Position numbers and translations under genes: made by a program. Below the pieces are notes generated by a model that saw only the letters and a list, made by a program, of their open reading frames with translations, was not told where the DNA came from and made no database searches. From NCBI GenBank assembly GCA_027603945.1, contig JADIIU010000006.1:186001-250000 (forward strand): a stretch of DNA of 64,000 nucleotides, given 5' to 3'. This document shows positions 45,854 through 56,974 of the stretch, one piece after another; within the stretch, counting starts at the first letter, position 1; each line of letters opens with the position of its first letter. Source of the DNA: Terramyces sp. JEL0728 (taxonomy: Eukaryota; Chytridiomycota; Chytridiomycetes; Rhizophydiales; Terramycetaceae).

Positions 45854-47056
45854 TTACAAGCCCATCAACTCGGCCAATTCTGCTTCTTCTTCAGCAGTAA
45901 GCAGACTCTCCTGGACTGGGTCTACATTCTTTTCTTCTTCTGGTGTGCCGTTTAAAACTGACTTTAGATTCCAAAATCTTAGTGTGCCATCCAAAGAGCT
46001 GCTGATCAAATAACCTTTGTGGACTTTCAAACAAGAAACTTCATCAAAATGAGCAGACAGAACATAGAGTACCTTTTCTGTCTAAATTAAATTAAAAGTT
46101 ACAGCTGGATCCCAGATTCTGATATTTTCATCCCTACATCCAGTAGCAACCAATCCATTTGGCAAAACTACAATCGATTTGACGTAGTCTGGGTGTTCTA
46201 ATCTGGTAGATACACCGCCTGTTTCAAGGTCCCATCCAATTGCAAATTTGTCCCCAGATACTATAATTAAAATAAAATTACCAGACCACAATGAATCTTC
46301 ACTGATGTGCAGGCCATACACGGAAGTTAGATGGCCGTTAAAGGTAAACAGATCTTGATAAGTTTCCAGATCCCACTTCTTGACAGTTGTGTCTGAAGAG
46401 CAAGAATACAAGAATCCATCGTGGATCAATATTTCTTCTACTGCTCTGGTGTGGCCAATGAATTTTCCTAGAACGTTTCCTTGTAAATCCCAGCAGATGA
46501 TTGTTTTATCAGTGGAACAAGAGTAAAGCTTTCGATTGTGTAATTTGACGCATTTTACGAAATCCAAATGTTCAGAAAAAGTCTGCAACAGCTGCTGAGT
46601 CTCTAGATCCCATTGTTTTATTGTTTTGTCCCAAGAAGAAGTAAAAAGATACGGAGGAGCAACGCACGAATATGTAACTGGTCCTTGATGGCCTTGAAAG
46701 GTTGTTGCGGTTGTATTTTTTACATCCTTGATATCAGGAAGCTCTCTTTCGCTTGGGAAAGGTATAGCCTGAGCAATAAATCCGGAATGTGAAGTAAATA
46801 TTGTACTATCCACTATGTCAAAGTGTAAGATCTTTGAGGGAAATTTAACAGGGTCTCCCACCTTTCCTAGTTCGCTTTGCTTTTTTTTCTTCTGTTCTGA
46901 TATTATGATATCTCTATCTGATTGAAAGAAAGCTTCGTTGTCGGTTGCTACGTTTGGGCCGTTTTGTGAAGAGATCATTTGGGAAATTGAACGAAGCATT
47001 TTCCCAGTTAAAATAATTTTCAATTTTAAGTTTGGGGATTCTTCTAGAACAATCAT
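45854..47056 (-). CDS. WD40 repeat protein
   Basis: About 386 aa after two 21-nt introns. The N-terminal 70 residues are polar with a KKKK stretch; from about residue 75 there are six to seven WD repeats, e.g. LFTSSWDKTIKQWDLETQQLLQTF, LYSCSTDKTIICWDLQGNVLGKF and LYSCSSDTTVKKWDLE. It resembles the propellers of F-box/WD40 and TRAF7-like proteins, but no F-box or RING is visible, so partner and role stay open. The intron at 46261-46281 has no stop codon and would add seven residues if retained; removal restores the blade pattern LWSVSGDKFAIGWDLETG. The start at 47056 is the first in-frame ATG. Confidence 0.75.
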
Positions 47057-47252
47057 AGTACTAGTTCTAGAATGTTCAGATTCATGCGGATTAAAGTGGC
47101 AACGTTGTTCTTTCGTGTTCTTTCATCCAATATTGCAACAATTGCCAAACAGTGTTCTACGAACTCGCTGGTTTCAGTTCGAAATGCCGCAGCTACTGGA
47201 GATCCTGTGATGTAGAAATACAGTTTATTTTACAAGCAATGCTAATAAATTG

Positions 47253-50167
47253 CTATTTGTTTCGCATTCTACCAACTTTGTAGTAGATGCACCCAATTAA
47301 TCTGTAGAAACCCATAGCAGCGACACTCCAGAGGTAAAACGTAAGGAACGGATTGAACTTTGTGCTGTCATTCACATCTATTCCAAAGAAAATCGCTGTT
47401 TCAGGGGTTATCATTGCAGCTACTAGCAGTATATTGGAAAACACCCAGAGTAGAACGACCCTGGTACGGAATATCTTAAAGTAATCTTCCTGGCTTTGTA
47501 CTTTTCGGTCTTGTTTCTCTGGTGCTCTTCCCAATTCTTTAAAAAAGAGTGAATAAGTTTCGTCAATATCGTACTGATCTGCTGGCAGGGTAACTGTCGC
47601 GACCTGGACGCCAGAAGCATTCTTTTGCACCTTAACTTCTGCTATTTCTTCCGGTCGATTATCTCCTTTTGTTCCCCACGATACCTAATATTAAAACTTC
47701 GTACGTCGTGCAAATTGCAAAAGGCGTACACCATCAGGATATTGACAAAGGACGGAACTAAAAGCAAATATTGAACGAATGAAGTAATGATATGCCAAGG
47801 ATCTAAAAACAACATGGAAGAAACTATGTACACGCCAACCGTTGACAATACGGACAGGACCAAGACCCGAAATGACTCTGACTCTGCAATTAGTTTTCCG
47901 AGCGTTGGGAAACTAGTCACCACGGTGCCGTCGGGTTGAACTACCTGCGATTCACCCACTACGTTAGCTATTGCCAAATGTATTTGGAATATGGACTATA
48001 TCAGAATCCAGTTACCACATAGAGCATCATCACCATAATAGTTGCAAATAGTATAAAACTTCCAGAGTACATTGCCCTTGCACCTTGAGGTCTGTTGCCA
48101 AGTGAAGCAACAAAAATCATAATGATTGAGAAGCAATAAAGTTGACGAAAAGTTAGTATGATTCCCACTCCGTTCCCGAAAAACGGGTCGGTTGACTTGT
48201 TTTGGATAACCCCATTCGTCAAGAAGGTAAATATGAGAAAGAAGCTTCCAATTGCAAACCAATTGTAAAGCATCATAATCGTATTATCTGAGTTAGTCCA
48301 ATAATACATAGTAGTTGGAAGAGAATCGCTGATTTGCGTTTCACGGAATGGCCAGACCGGAATATTTGATAGAAATGGATAATTGCATGGAATGTAGCAA
48401 AAAAAGAGCCATTTAACTTTGATCAATTCAGTATTTACCCATCTGCGTCTTTGAGATACATATTCAGGCACTGAATCAGGAACGTCGGTCTCTGCTTTTG
48501 CGTGCTTTGTCAAAAAAGAACTACCTCGACATATCTCAAGACCCAAGCTTCTTTTCGCTTAGTCACAAGCTCAAAGCACAATATCCGGTCTTCTGCTAGA
48601 TACTAACATCAATAATAGTAACCATATTGGCCATAATCAAATTTGCACCTCCATGCATCTTTTCACCTATGAAATATTTCTCCAATGGTCCTTGTCCATC
48701 TGCTCCGTTCTGTAGAGCAGAGTACCTGTAAGCTGAAAATGCGCCTGGCAGTACAGAGATGAAGCCAAATACAGACTCCATTGGTTTATCTAGGATGTTG
48801 CTCATTTTATACTCAAAGTTTTGTGCTGCAACCAGAGGATTGAGTAATTTCACTCCAAAAGGTCCAGATTCTGCGTAAATTTCTCCACAGGCTCCAGCAA
48901 CATTTGGATTTGAGTCAAACTCTTTCCAAAGGTAATAAAATGACTTTTCTGTGGGTTTTGTACCCACATCAATCAGCACACACACCTTTGGGTTGAGCAT
49001 TGCTCCAAATGCATTAAAAAACCACCGATGACTGTTGATTTTCTTGGCATTCTAGATCAACTAAAGTTTACCCTTTCCTTGAGGCAGAATATCACTTGGA
49101 TAGGCGAATTGGCAGTGTTGCCTTTCTTGATATTATAATTCATATCTACTGTTAATCCAGCGTACCCAGTGAAACATTGGTAGTGTATTCGAATAGATGC
49201 GCAGACACATCGCGATGGTCAATCTTGGTTTTGATCAAGCCTTCCTGATAGATACCCAACAATCCAATTACAGCCAATGTTTTTGAATTGATTTTAGTTC
49301 TTCCGTCGGCAACAACACAAATCACAATCTTTTGCCATCCATCAGGGCCCCAAGTAACCGCATTACGTTTCTGGCATAAATAATTGATATTTTTCTGCAA
49401 ACTGCTCCAAGTTTTTAAGAATAACTCTTGATCTTCATTGTACATTGTTACAACGACGAATATTTCAGTTTCGCGTCCAGCTTCTGACTGTCGTAAACTG
49501 TAGCCTTCCGATATGAATTCATTTGGATCACCAACTACAGCCGAATCTAGATATCAGGCAAATTTACATCGTAAATGTGTAAAATCTGAACCCGTTCTCG
49601 TAACTGTTGACAATACTTTTTGTGGAACTGGCACCTCCACAACCAAGTTGCCAAACTCTGTCAATGGAATAATTTGCTCTGTTTTATACCTGAATAAAGT
49701 TGAACCCATTGTTGGAGCGTATTGCTGTGGTGCAGGATATGACAAGTGTAAATCTGGTAAGTTGGTCATTGCTATATTGTGAGCTTGTGGTTCAGGATAG
49801 TATTGACGACTGTGCTCTTCATGGTGTGCGTATTCAGATTGATAATTTTGTGAGTGTGGGGACTGGATATTTTGGGAAGGAATATCTGGGGAATCGTTAT
49901 TAACAACATGAACCATTGGGTCCTGTGGATCTACTTCCCTTCCTCCCCAAATATATCCTGGACTGCCTGGTTGCGGTTCTCTTGCAGGTACAATGTTTTC
50001 AGACGAGTGTTGTCTCCAAGGAAATGAACCCGGGAGTACATAGGTGTGGTGGTGATTATCTTGTACATTATTTATCCCTGAATAATTATTTGCGATTTAC
50101 TTTGTTCTTCGTTATTCCTGTTCTGAAAATAATTTTGCATTTCAAAGTTTACTTTATACTCCGCCAT
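47253..50167 (-). CDS. Chitin synthase B (division I type)
   Basis: Paralogue of chitin synthase A with the same motif order: [79 protein letters not shown], then membrane helices ([15 protein letters not shown] and others). Several introns sit at the same codons as in A, e.g. after the ATG of [12 protein letters not shown], so the two arose by duplication. The start at 50167 gives [18 protein letters not shown]; a second Met (about 50141) is an alternative. The N-terminal 120 residues are Gln/His/Pro-rich and differ from A. Confidence 0.9.
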
Positions 50168-50463
50168 ATTTGTGGGTTTCAGTTCTAACAGCCTGTACCG
50201 ACTGAATTACAGGAGCCAAGGTTTGCAAAGCCGTATTAGCCAATAGTAATACAAAGGGAACATAAATGGCGTGGTCAACTTCTGCAACTCGTTGATGGCG
50301 TTCTTAATTATTTCCTGCTTCAATTCATCCAGCAAGCAACAAGTACCTTACATTCAAAGCTCAAGTAACTGAGAGTTTTGTAGATAATCATTAGTTGAAT
50401 ATATAGTAGGCAATTTATGTCTTGTTGGCACATCCCAAACAAATTTTTCACTTCAATCGTAAA
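50168..50463. other. Gap between chitin synthase B and MIC26/27 with coding-like minus-strand frames
   Basis: A 296-bp divergent interval, long for this region. On the minus strand two frames look protein-like: DELKQEIIKNAINELQ, and, shifted by one base, VDHAIYVPFVLLLANTALQT, continuing to a TAA at 50155-50157 inside chitin synthase B exon 1. I could not link them with a normal intron. A small unrecognised gene or a base error is possible. Confidence 0.3.
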
Positions 50464-50989
50464 ATGTCGTTTCCTGAAGCAAAAAAAGCAAGAATAATCT
50501 AACTGTAGAGTATATACAGTGAAAAGGAATCGCCAATAGTAAACCCAGAGGTTCCTTCCGAACTTGAATTGATTATTAGACAAGCAAGACATGAAATTAC
50601 AGGACAATTTGCTTCAACCAGAAAGCAGGTCCAGTCAGTTGTAGATGTATGGATCGCACAAGAACAAGCAGCAGCAAAATATATTTCATATTACCACGAC
50701 AAGCGAGAACCTTTTCTGCCTGGATTGATTTACGTCTCCATTGCTGGATTTGGTGGATCCATCTTTACAAAGAACAGTAACTATCTTTGATTTAGGAAAT
50801 ATTTTTGCAAGAGCAACTGTTCCACTTTCGCTGATGGCTGCTACTTTTGGCTACCACTTTCCCTCCACATTCCTTAATCTCGCTTACAACAGACCGAACG
50901 ATCCTTCTCAAACACTGCCTAAATTCCAGACTTTTGATATTCAAGGCAAGCTTAGGGATTTGCTGAAATCACTTGGATTTGAAAAATAA
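50464..50989 (+). CDS. MICOS subunit Mic26/Mic27 (apolipoprotein O-like)
   Basis: Inner-mitochondrial-membrane subunit of the MICOS crista-junction complex. The first exon is only eight codons (MSFPEAKK) and is joined by a 21-nt GC-AG intron (50488-50508) to SIYSEKESPIVNPEV, re-creating the (K/R)KSIY...P element of the family. Then come SELELIIRQARHEI, a first membrane segment LPGLIYVSIAGFGGSIF, a 19-nt intron, and a second membrane segment ATVPLSLMAATFGYHFPSTF. Spliced length is 161 aa. Orthology to Mic26 versus Mic27 is not resolved. Confidence 0.82.
50488..50508 (+). other. 21-nt GC-AG intron in MIC26/27
   Basis: Donor AAA|GCAAGA, acceptor TGTAG, branch-like TCTAAC. Removal joins codon AAA to AGT and gives the conserved KKSIY. 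No GT donor lies within reach. It is in phase 0 between exon 1 (24 nt coding) and exon 2. Confidence 0.8.
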
Positions 50990-51100
50990 ATATAATTACA
51001 TTTGGATCAAATTTAGTAGGCATTCGCTTTGAATGGATTGATCCTCGTTGCTGGTTGCGGATGATGCTCTATAAAGAATCCAATTGGGAATGAAATTCTG

Positions 51101-51533
51101 ATGATGATTTTCAAAAGGCTTTTTCAATCTTCAACAAAAGCAATGGGTGTAACAAAGACAGTAATCAGAGCAGGAAACGGATCCAACTTCCCAAAGAAAG
51201 TAAGTATCAGTTAAACGAAGGGAGATACCGTCACCATGCACTACACCGGAACATTTAAAGATGGAGGAAAGAAAGTATTTTAGATCTAAGCTAGTTTGAT
51301 TCTTCAGTTGACAGAGGAGAGCCATTTGTCACTCAAATCGGAGTTGGCCGTGTAATCAAGGGTTGGGATGAAGGTGTTCCACAAATGTCTCTCGGTGAAA
51401 AGGCAGTCCTTGATATTACCTATGACTGTAATTGTTTGTTAATCTAGATGCATATGGTGAAAGAGGACACCCAGCTGGAATCCCTCCAAAGGCTGATCTT
51501 AAATTTGAAGTTGAGCTGTTAAAAATCAACTAA
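51101..51533 (+). CDS. FPR1: FKBP12-type peptidyl-prolyl isomerase
   Basis: Cis-trans prolyl isomerase and FK506/rapamycin receptor. Core motifs: [79 protein letters not shown]; the ligand-pocket aromatic and Asp residues are present. Three introns at 51200-51220, 51275-51294 and 51428-51447 give 109 aa from the Met at 51143, the usual cytosolic length. An in-frame ATG at 51101 adds 14 residues ([14 protein letters not shown]), basic and amphipathic like a mitochondrial presequence, so two isoforms by alternative initiation are possible. I give the longer extent. Confidence 0.93.
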
Positions 51534-51554
51534 ACAATGGGTTTATTACTTTTT

Positions 51555-51854
51555 CTAAAAGGCAAGGTTTACGTTTTCGCTGTTTTTCGATTGGAACCAT
51601 TCCAGTCCACTTTCGTCCGTTGAATTGCATTGATGAGCAGCGCGAACTATAAAACAAGAGTCGCATTCATTACAGTGGAGCTCTACTTGATGAATAACCG
51701 CGTGTCCTTGAACTGTGATGGCTTTTACAGCGCAATTGATTTCGCTCTTGAATGGACGGCTATTTTTAGAAATATTTTCCCAGTATTCTATTTGCTCTTT
51801 GACTTTGCTCTTGCGCAGAGATGGTTTGGCACATGAATGATTGGTTGATAACAT
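51555..51854 (-). CDS. Hypothetical small protein
   Basis: A 99-residue uninterrupted frame with an ATG at 51852-51854, convergent with FKBP (stop codons about 21 bp apart). It has a basic N-terminal part (SLRKSKVKEQIEYWENIS) and a Cys/His-containing middle (ELHCNECDSCFIVRAAHQC) that could bind a metal. I recognise no family. Its support is length, position and lack of any better explanation for the interval; it could be chance. Confidence 0.4.
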   Translation of the reverse strand: MLSTNHSCAKPSLRKSKVKEQIEYWENISKNSRPFKSEINCAVKAITVQGHAVIHQVELHCNECDSCFIVRAAHQCNSTDESGLEWFQSKNSENVNLAF

Positions 51855-52106
51855 TTGATGTGATTGACTACGCGTTCAAAAAGGTTAAATTACGTATCCG
51901 CACTTGAAGGTGATTATATAGTAGTGCTAGGTTCATTTGAGCGAAATTGCCGTCTAGAATCCAAAGCTGCCAGGTTGGTTTTGAGATTTTGGATACCGTC
52001 ATGAGGGCTGGATCAAATGCTATCCACGCTTGCACGAGCTCACCAAATTCATCTCCCGTTTACTTTACTATCAAAGATCGCAAGAGGATACGTCATTTTT
52101 TTAAAT

Positions 52107-53548
52107 ATGAATATCAACTGCCATATTGAAAAACTGTCTTTAGAAACGCTATGCTCAATATTTCAGTATGTACAAAGCCCAAAATTTGTTTATAAATTGC
52201 TTCCATTGGTTTCACGTCAATTCAGGAATGCTGTATATTCGCATTCAATCCCGCTGTTGGTTAACGTGGAAATAGTGTATGACGAGGCTAGGGACGATTC
52301 AAACAGCGCCTGCTTGATCCAATTACAGGAATCAATCAAAATATTGCCGAGATTCTATTTTATCACGATTCCTAAAAAATCTATTGTACATTGGAAATCT
52401 TCCGCAACTCTAGTTGAAGATAAATCAACAGATACTTGTTGCGAACAGAACATAAAGTATTCTATTGGATTGGAACGAGAGATTCGATTACACGCCAACG
52501 CGATTACAGACGAGCCGGGACATTTGGCATCATACATGGAGCAGTTGCTTAAAAAAGGATTAAACCACTCGACGAGACAAATGAAGATTATATTTGGGAA
52601 TATTGAAATCCAAGGAAAGAGAAATTTATTCCAAAAAACAAATACTGATGATTCGATTGCTGGGTTTCTTGGTTATTTGAAGCCACAGAATATCGCACTA
52701 TGGAACTGGGACACTGAACTTATTCAAGATATTGGCAAGGATGCGATTCCTACATCTATTCGAATTCCAATTATGAAAGTAACTGAATGCTAATTTAGCA
52801 TGATGGACACGTCACTGTTAAAGATTTCACCTCGTTGCAGGCAATGGCTAGTTTAACCCGGTTGGAACTATTCCGGCCATTTCCTCGACAACCTTGGGGC
52901 ATCGAAGCAAACGCATTTTCAGTTTTAAGGCAGCTACCAAACCTCAGAGAATTGATTATACAGTCTGGAAGATTAGTTGGACGAGCAGATGTATATACCG
53001 AAGCAGTTCTAGGATTGCATGGATTAGAGGTACTAAATATGACAGCTTGGACATTAGGGGTAGCGCATGGAGCTCAGCTGCTATTAAAGTTAAAGAGACT
53101 ACGGTCTTTACAATTCATCCATGTAACCACGCCAGATTTTTGGATCCTGCTACCTTCATACAGCCCGCCATATTATTTGGAAAGTAAAGGAGAACTGCCA
53201 ATGCGAAATTTGGTAAACATTGGGTTACATTATATGCAGCCAGATGCTGGCGATTTTGCAATAATGGTTCAAGGAATAATCAGATGCATGCCGAGATTGC
53301 AGAAATTGACAGTGAGGATTTCAAGACCAATCGATTCCGATTATGATTTGTTTACGATTAGCAGAGATACAATGGAACGCCTCTTGATTCGATTGGCACA
53401 AAAGACGGATTTGAATTTAGTGGTTTTGGAAATAGGTTCAAGGATGTGGGCATCTAGGAAGTCTTACTCGGATGAACTCGTTGCGCTATTCACCAATTGT
53501 AAGATGAAAGTGCAAGTTGCGTCTCCTTTAGTAAGCCAGGGAAATTAG
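52107..53548 (+). CDS. F-box-like protein with LRR-like C-terminus
   Basis: A 473-aa protein after one 20-nt intron (about 52780-52800). The N-terminus, IEKLSLETLCSIFQYVQ...YKLLPLVSRQFRNAVYSH, fits an F-box that would bind Skp1. The C-terminal half has degenerate leucine-rich segments (LRQLPNLRELIIQSGRL, LHGLEVLNMTAWTL, LKRLRSLQFIHV, MPRLQKLTVRIS), so it is probably a substrate adaptor of an SCF ubiquitin ligase. Substrate unknown. The start at 52107 (MNINCH) places the F-box at the N-terminus; the preceding 250 bp look non-coding. Confidence 0.65.
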
Positions 53549-53664
53549 TATGCATTTAAATAAATTTCAAGCAGGTCAGACTACCGGCTTTATTTGTAGC
53601 ATACTAAATAATAGTTTAGTCATGTGCTTGATGAACTTTACTCCGCATCGAAAATCCACGATAT

Positions 53665-54908
53665 ATGAGTTGGTTCGATCCTTCAAAGATATTACCTCAG
53701 CTAGCAGGATGGATGCTCGCAGTATTTGCATTTTACCTGTATTTGAAATTCCATTTGTTTCCCAAAATATTGCAACAAATCGTCTCTGATGCACCACTGG
53801 ATGCACAAGGAATAGTCCACCAGCTACAGTTACAATCTATAAATGAACGGGGATTTGGCTTTTTACTTTATTCTACAGTTATAGACTCAAAATTACCGAT
53901 TGAATGGCTATGGGTGAGTGTCCAAATACCAACAATACATGTGGTGGATGTAGGAACACAGTCGAAAATTGCAATAGTAGATTTATCATCCCCATTGCAA
54001 ATTAACGGGAAGGCAGATTTGAAACTCAGACAGATAATTAATGTAGATTTATGTGATGACGTTCACGCCGTAAAGACATGGATTAAACGGATGTCTGTTA
54101 TGGGAGCCAAGGAGCTTTCAAAGCTGTCAGTAGAAATTTCCTTCAATTTAACAGTATCCGTTATGGGATTGATTACATTTGACAGAGTTGAATGTAAAAA
54201 AGTAATAGATCTTGCAGAGCTCCTTGGTAACTGTACCTGACCATAGATGCACCAAAGCCGGCTGCTGAAAATCCACCCAAGCAGAAATTCAAATTATCTT
54301 GGTTACTTCCCAAAAAACGGCAATTGACTTCACCTTCCTGGCTGAATGATTTATTTCCAGATCCAGAAATCACCCCTTTTGCAAATCCTGGGCTGAGATT
54401 TGTAGAAGCGGGAATGAACTTTAAGTTCAGCAAAGTTCCGGGTTGCAACTTTTCATTGGGAAAGATTAGGTTTCGTTCATTATTGAATGGATCTACTGTT
54501 GGACATGTTACTATACCCGGTTTATTCTTCACTAGCGATAATCAGTTTGCTAGAGTAGCGTTTGAAGTACAAGCAGCAGCGTTATCACAAAGACCGGTTA
54601 CTGGTGCCTTAACAACCGCAAAAGGTGTTTTGAAAGGCGCTTTGTCTGGTATTAAGAATGGTGTGCTATATGGCGACTGGGGAGCTCAAGCTCTAATTCT
54701 GGGGATTAAAGATATCACAGTCGAGAATCAGCATGGAAAGAGTATTTGGTGGCTGACTGAAATCTTTAACGAATTGGAGTTTGAGCACGACTTGGATGCA
54801 ATTAGAAAACTGAAATCCAGATTAGGCGAATCCACGAGTGATTTATCAGTTGGTTTGATGACAATGGTGCTTGGTGTAGCGGAGCAATCCAACTGCCCAG
54901 TAATGTGA
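53665..54908 (+). CDS. DUF3712-like single-pass membrane protein
   Basis: About 407 aa after one 20-nt intron (54227-54246). A short N-terminal cytosolic part precedes a membrane helix (LPQLAGWMLAVFAFYLYLKF). Two related beta-rich domains follow, the second with FTSDNQFARVAFEVQAAALSQRPVTGALTTAKGVLKGAL. This matches the architecture of fungal DUF3712/AsmA-like or LEA2-like proteins: signal anchor followed by lipid-binding-type beta domains. The biochemical role of the family is not settled. It is convergent with the fasciclin gene, stop codons 26 bp apart. Confidence 0.6.
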
Positions 54909-54934
54909 AATGATTAATAAATCCTTTATTCAAA

Positions 54935-55948
54935 CTAGTAGAACAATAAGCCAATCACTAATCCAAGAATTGATACAGCGAATGGATACATGCGCTCTTC
55001 ATCACTCTTTGTATTTACTGGGAAAGGCACGGTAGTGTAGAACGAGGTGGTAGCAGTTGTAGTTGCAGAGGATGGTCCAGCGCCTGCAAATCCAGAGATA
55101 TTGACAGCTGCATTTCCGCTGGGCATGTTTGGTGGAATCAGCACATAATCAACTCTATGAATTACCCCGCCAGTTGCAAAGTTGTCTGCAAGTGAAAAGA
55201 TTCCTGTGTCTGGATGGCCAGTACCAACGAAAACTCCAGTTGAGGTAGCTTTAATAGGCAGTTGGCTTCCAACTAATAAAGTATCAAAGTTTCCTGAACT
55301 TGCTAGTGTGCTTTTCATTGTCTTTGGGAGAATATGGTACGCCAACAGTGCTTGCAATTGGGTTTTGGTCAAGCTAACCAAAGAACTCAGAGCACCATTG
55401 ATAGCATCATCCGTCGGAGCAAAACTAGATTAATCAAAGTTACAAGGTATAGCCGTTTAGCCCGTTTAAGAAATCTGTCATTCCAGCAGAGTCAATAGCC
55501 TTCAGCAACATGTCGCATCCCAGCGATTTTAAAGTGTCGGTTGGAGAACCTGGCGGCCCCAATCCAATTGTGCTTATATATACAAATCCATTATCCGCAG
55601 TGACTTGTTTAATCGTTCCAGAATTTAATCCGTATCTGATATTTAGATTTTCTAAATTAGCATGGAGTTACGCATAACAACCGTTTTCTTTCCAGATACA
55701 TCATCAATAATTTGATATTGCGATGGAGTGATGGCAGATTTCACAAATACATAGCCTAAATCCCCACTTGGTAATGAGCCAAGGTTACTGGCATCATTGG
55801 CAGGCGCAAACAGCGTGAAACTACCATTCGCGCTCCAGTCAGGATTTGATTGAATTGCACCAGCGACTTTGGAAAGATTCGGTGTATTTGAAAGTATATC
55901 TGATATTTTTGCAGCATTAATCGCCGACAGGAGCAAATGGAAATACAT
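54935..55948 (-). CDS. Fasciclin (FAS1) domain protein, GPI-anchored
   Basis: A 324-aa secreted adhesion-type protein with two FAS1 domains. From the Met at 55946-55948 a signal-like start (MYFHLLLSAINA) leads to domain 1 (FTLFAPANDASN...TVVMQNLNIRYG). A 19-nt intron near 55430 then restores YTFFAPTDDAING in domain 2, followed by LQALLAYHILP and GGVIHRVDYVLIPP. A Ser/Thr-rich segment and a C-terminal hydrophobic tail (VSILGLVIGLLFY) suggest a GPI signal. A 20-nt intron near 55660 joins VVMQ to NLNIR. Expected location is cell surface or wall. Confidence 0.83.
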
Positions 55949-56159
55949 ATTTGTGTTTGTAATGAAAAAAATAAACAATGATTTCCTACTATAGATTCCT
56001 TTGTTTAAAAAGATTTCCTAATCAATTGTTGATTAAATAGCAGATCTAAATTAAAATGGAAATTAAAAATTTGTGCACTGACGCGTGTTATTGCACGGTT
56101 GTTTGAAATTGTAAACAGACACTGCTTCCAGCTGGGAATATTCGAAAAGGTAAAAAACG

Positions 56160-56232
56160 AGATTCCGGCGGGGATCGAACCCGCAATCTTTGGATTAGAA
56201 GTCCAACGCCGTAACCATTTGGCCACGGAACC
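56160..56232 (-). tRNA. tRNA-Arg(UCU), copy 1
   Basis: 73 nt, intronless. The acceptor GGTTCCG pairs with CGGAATC (one G-U), the anticodon arm TTGGA-CTTCTAA-TCCAA carries anticodon TCT, and the T arm is GCGGG-TTCGATC-CCCGC. A T6 run follows on the minus strand as a Pol III terminator. Identical to copies 2 and 3 but inverted. Confidence 0.96.
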
Positions 56233-56452
56233 ACGGTGGCTTCTTTGAGGTGAACTTCCATGAACAGAAGAGATTTTAAATTTCAATTCGGTAATTACAG
56301 CTAACTCGAGTAGATAACTCTACCTTTGTCTACTCATAAGTTGTAATGAAGATTTTTAACGTTTAAATCATTTATCAGCGAATATCTGGATTAATTTCTG
56401 ATTTTGGGTCGAGTGGTTTTGATTATAGATATTCTATATTTTTCAGCCACAA

Positions 56453-56525
56453 GGTTCCGTGGCCAAATGGTTACGGCGTTGGACTTCTAATCCAAAGATT
56501 GCGGGTTCGATCCCCGCCGGAATCT
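56453..56525 (+). tRNA. tRNA-Arg(UCU), copy 2
   Basis: Identical 73-nt sequence to copies 1 and 3, anticodon TCT, intronless. It is followed at once by a T7 run suitable for Pol III termination. An A/T-rich stretch with a TATA-like element lies about 25 bp upstream. Confidence 0.96.
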
Positions 56526-56828
56526 ATTTTTTTGCTTGTTAAACAATAGTCCAGTTATGATTGATTGACAGCTCCGTTATCTGCGCTTGCATGGATTAAT
56601 ATCCGTTTTGGGCAGAATGCAGGTTACATTGTTCTATATTGCAGGCTACGTGGAAACAACACAATATGCAACGGATACTGTTTGGATCCATTGGAGAAAA
56701 TCAGCAAAGGATCAATGGGCTACGCATCAAAAGAATCATTCAAACAGAGCCAAATTAGTTAGATGTGGTGAAAGCAGTTTTCATCCGGCTGAGTTGATTC
56801 GTGTATGCACAGCCTGAAAGTGTGTCAA
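56526..56828. other. Spacer between tRNA copies 2 and 3
   Basis: About 303 bp. Overlapping plus-strand frames of 65 and 76 codons are present but resemble no family, and the longer lacks an ATG start. I see no repeat shared with the other tRNA flanks. Confidence 0.5.
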
Positions 56829-56901
56829 GGTTCCGTGGCCAAATGGTTACGGCGTTGGACTTCTAATCCAAAGATTGCGGGTTCGATCCCCGCCGGAATC
56901 T
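56829..56901 (+). tRNA. tRNA-Arg(UCU), copy 3
   Basis: Identical 73-nt sequence to copies 1 and 2, anticodon TCT, intronless, followed by a T5 run. It ends 73 bp from the stop codon of the convergent thiolase-like gene. Confidence 0.96.
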
Positions 56902-56974
56902 CTTTTTGCAAGTTTAGTTTCAGTAAAATGAGAAATTCGCAGCACAATTAAATAAATATATGGGTTTAGTTAAA

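Noticed and set aside
56005..56286. 93-codon minus-strand open frame
   Set aside because: It spans tRNA-Arg copy 1 and resembles no protein.
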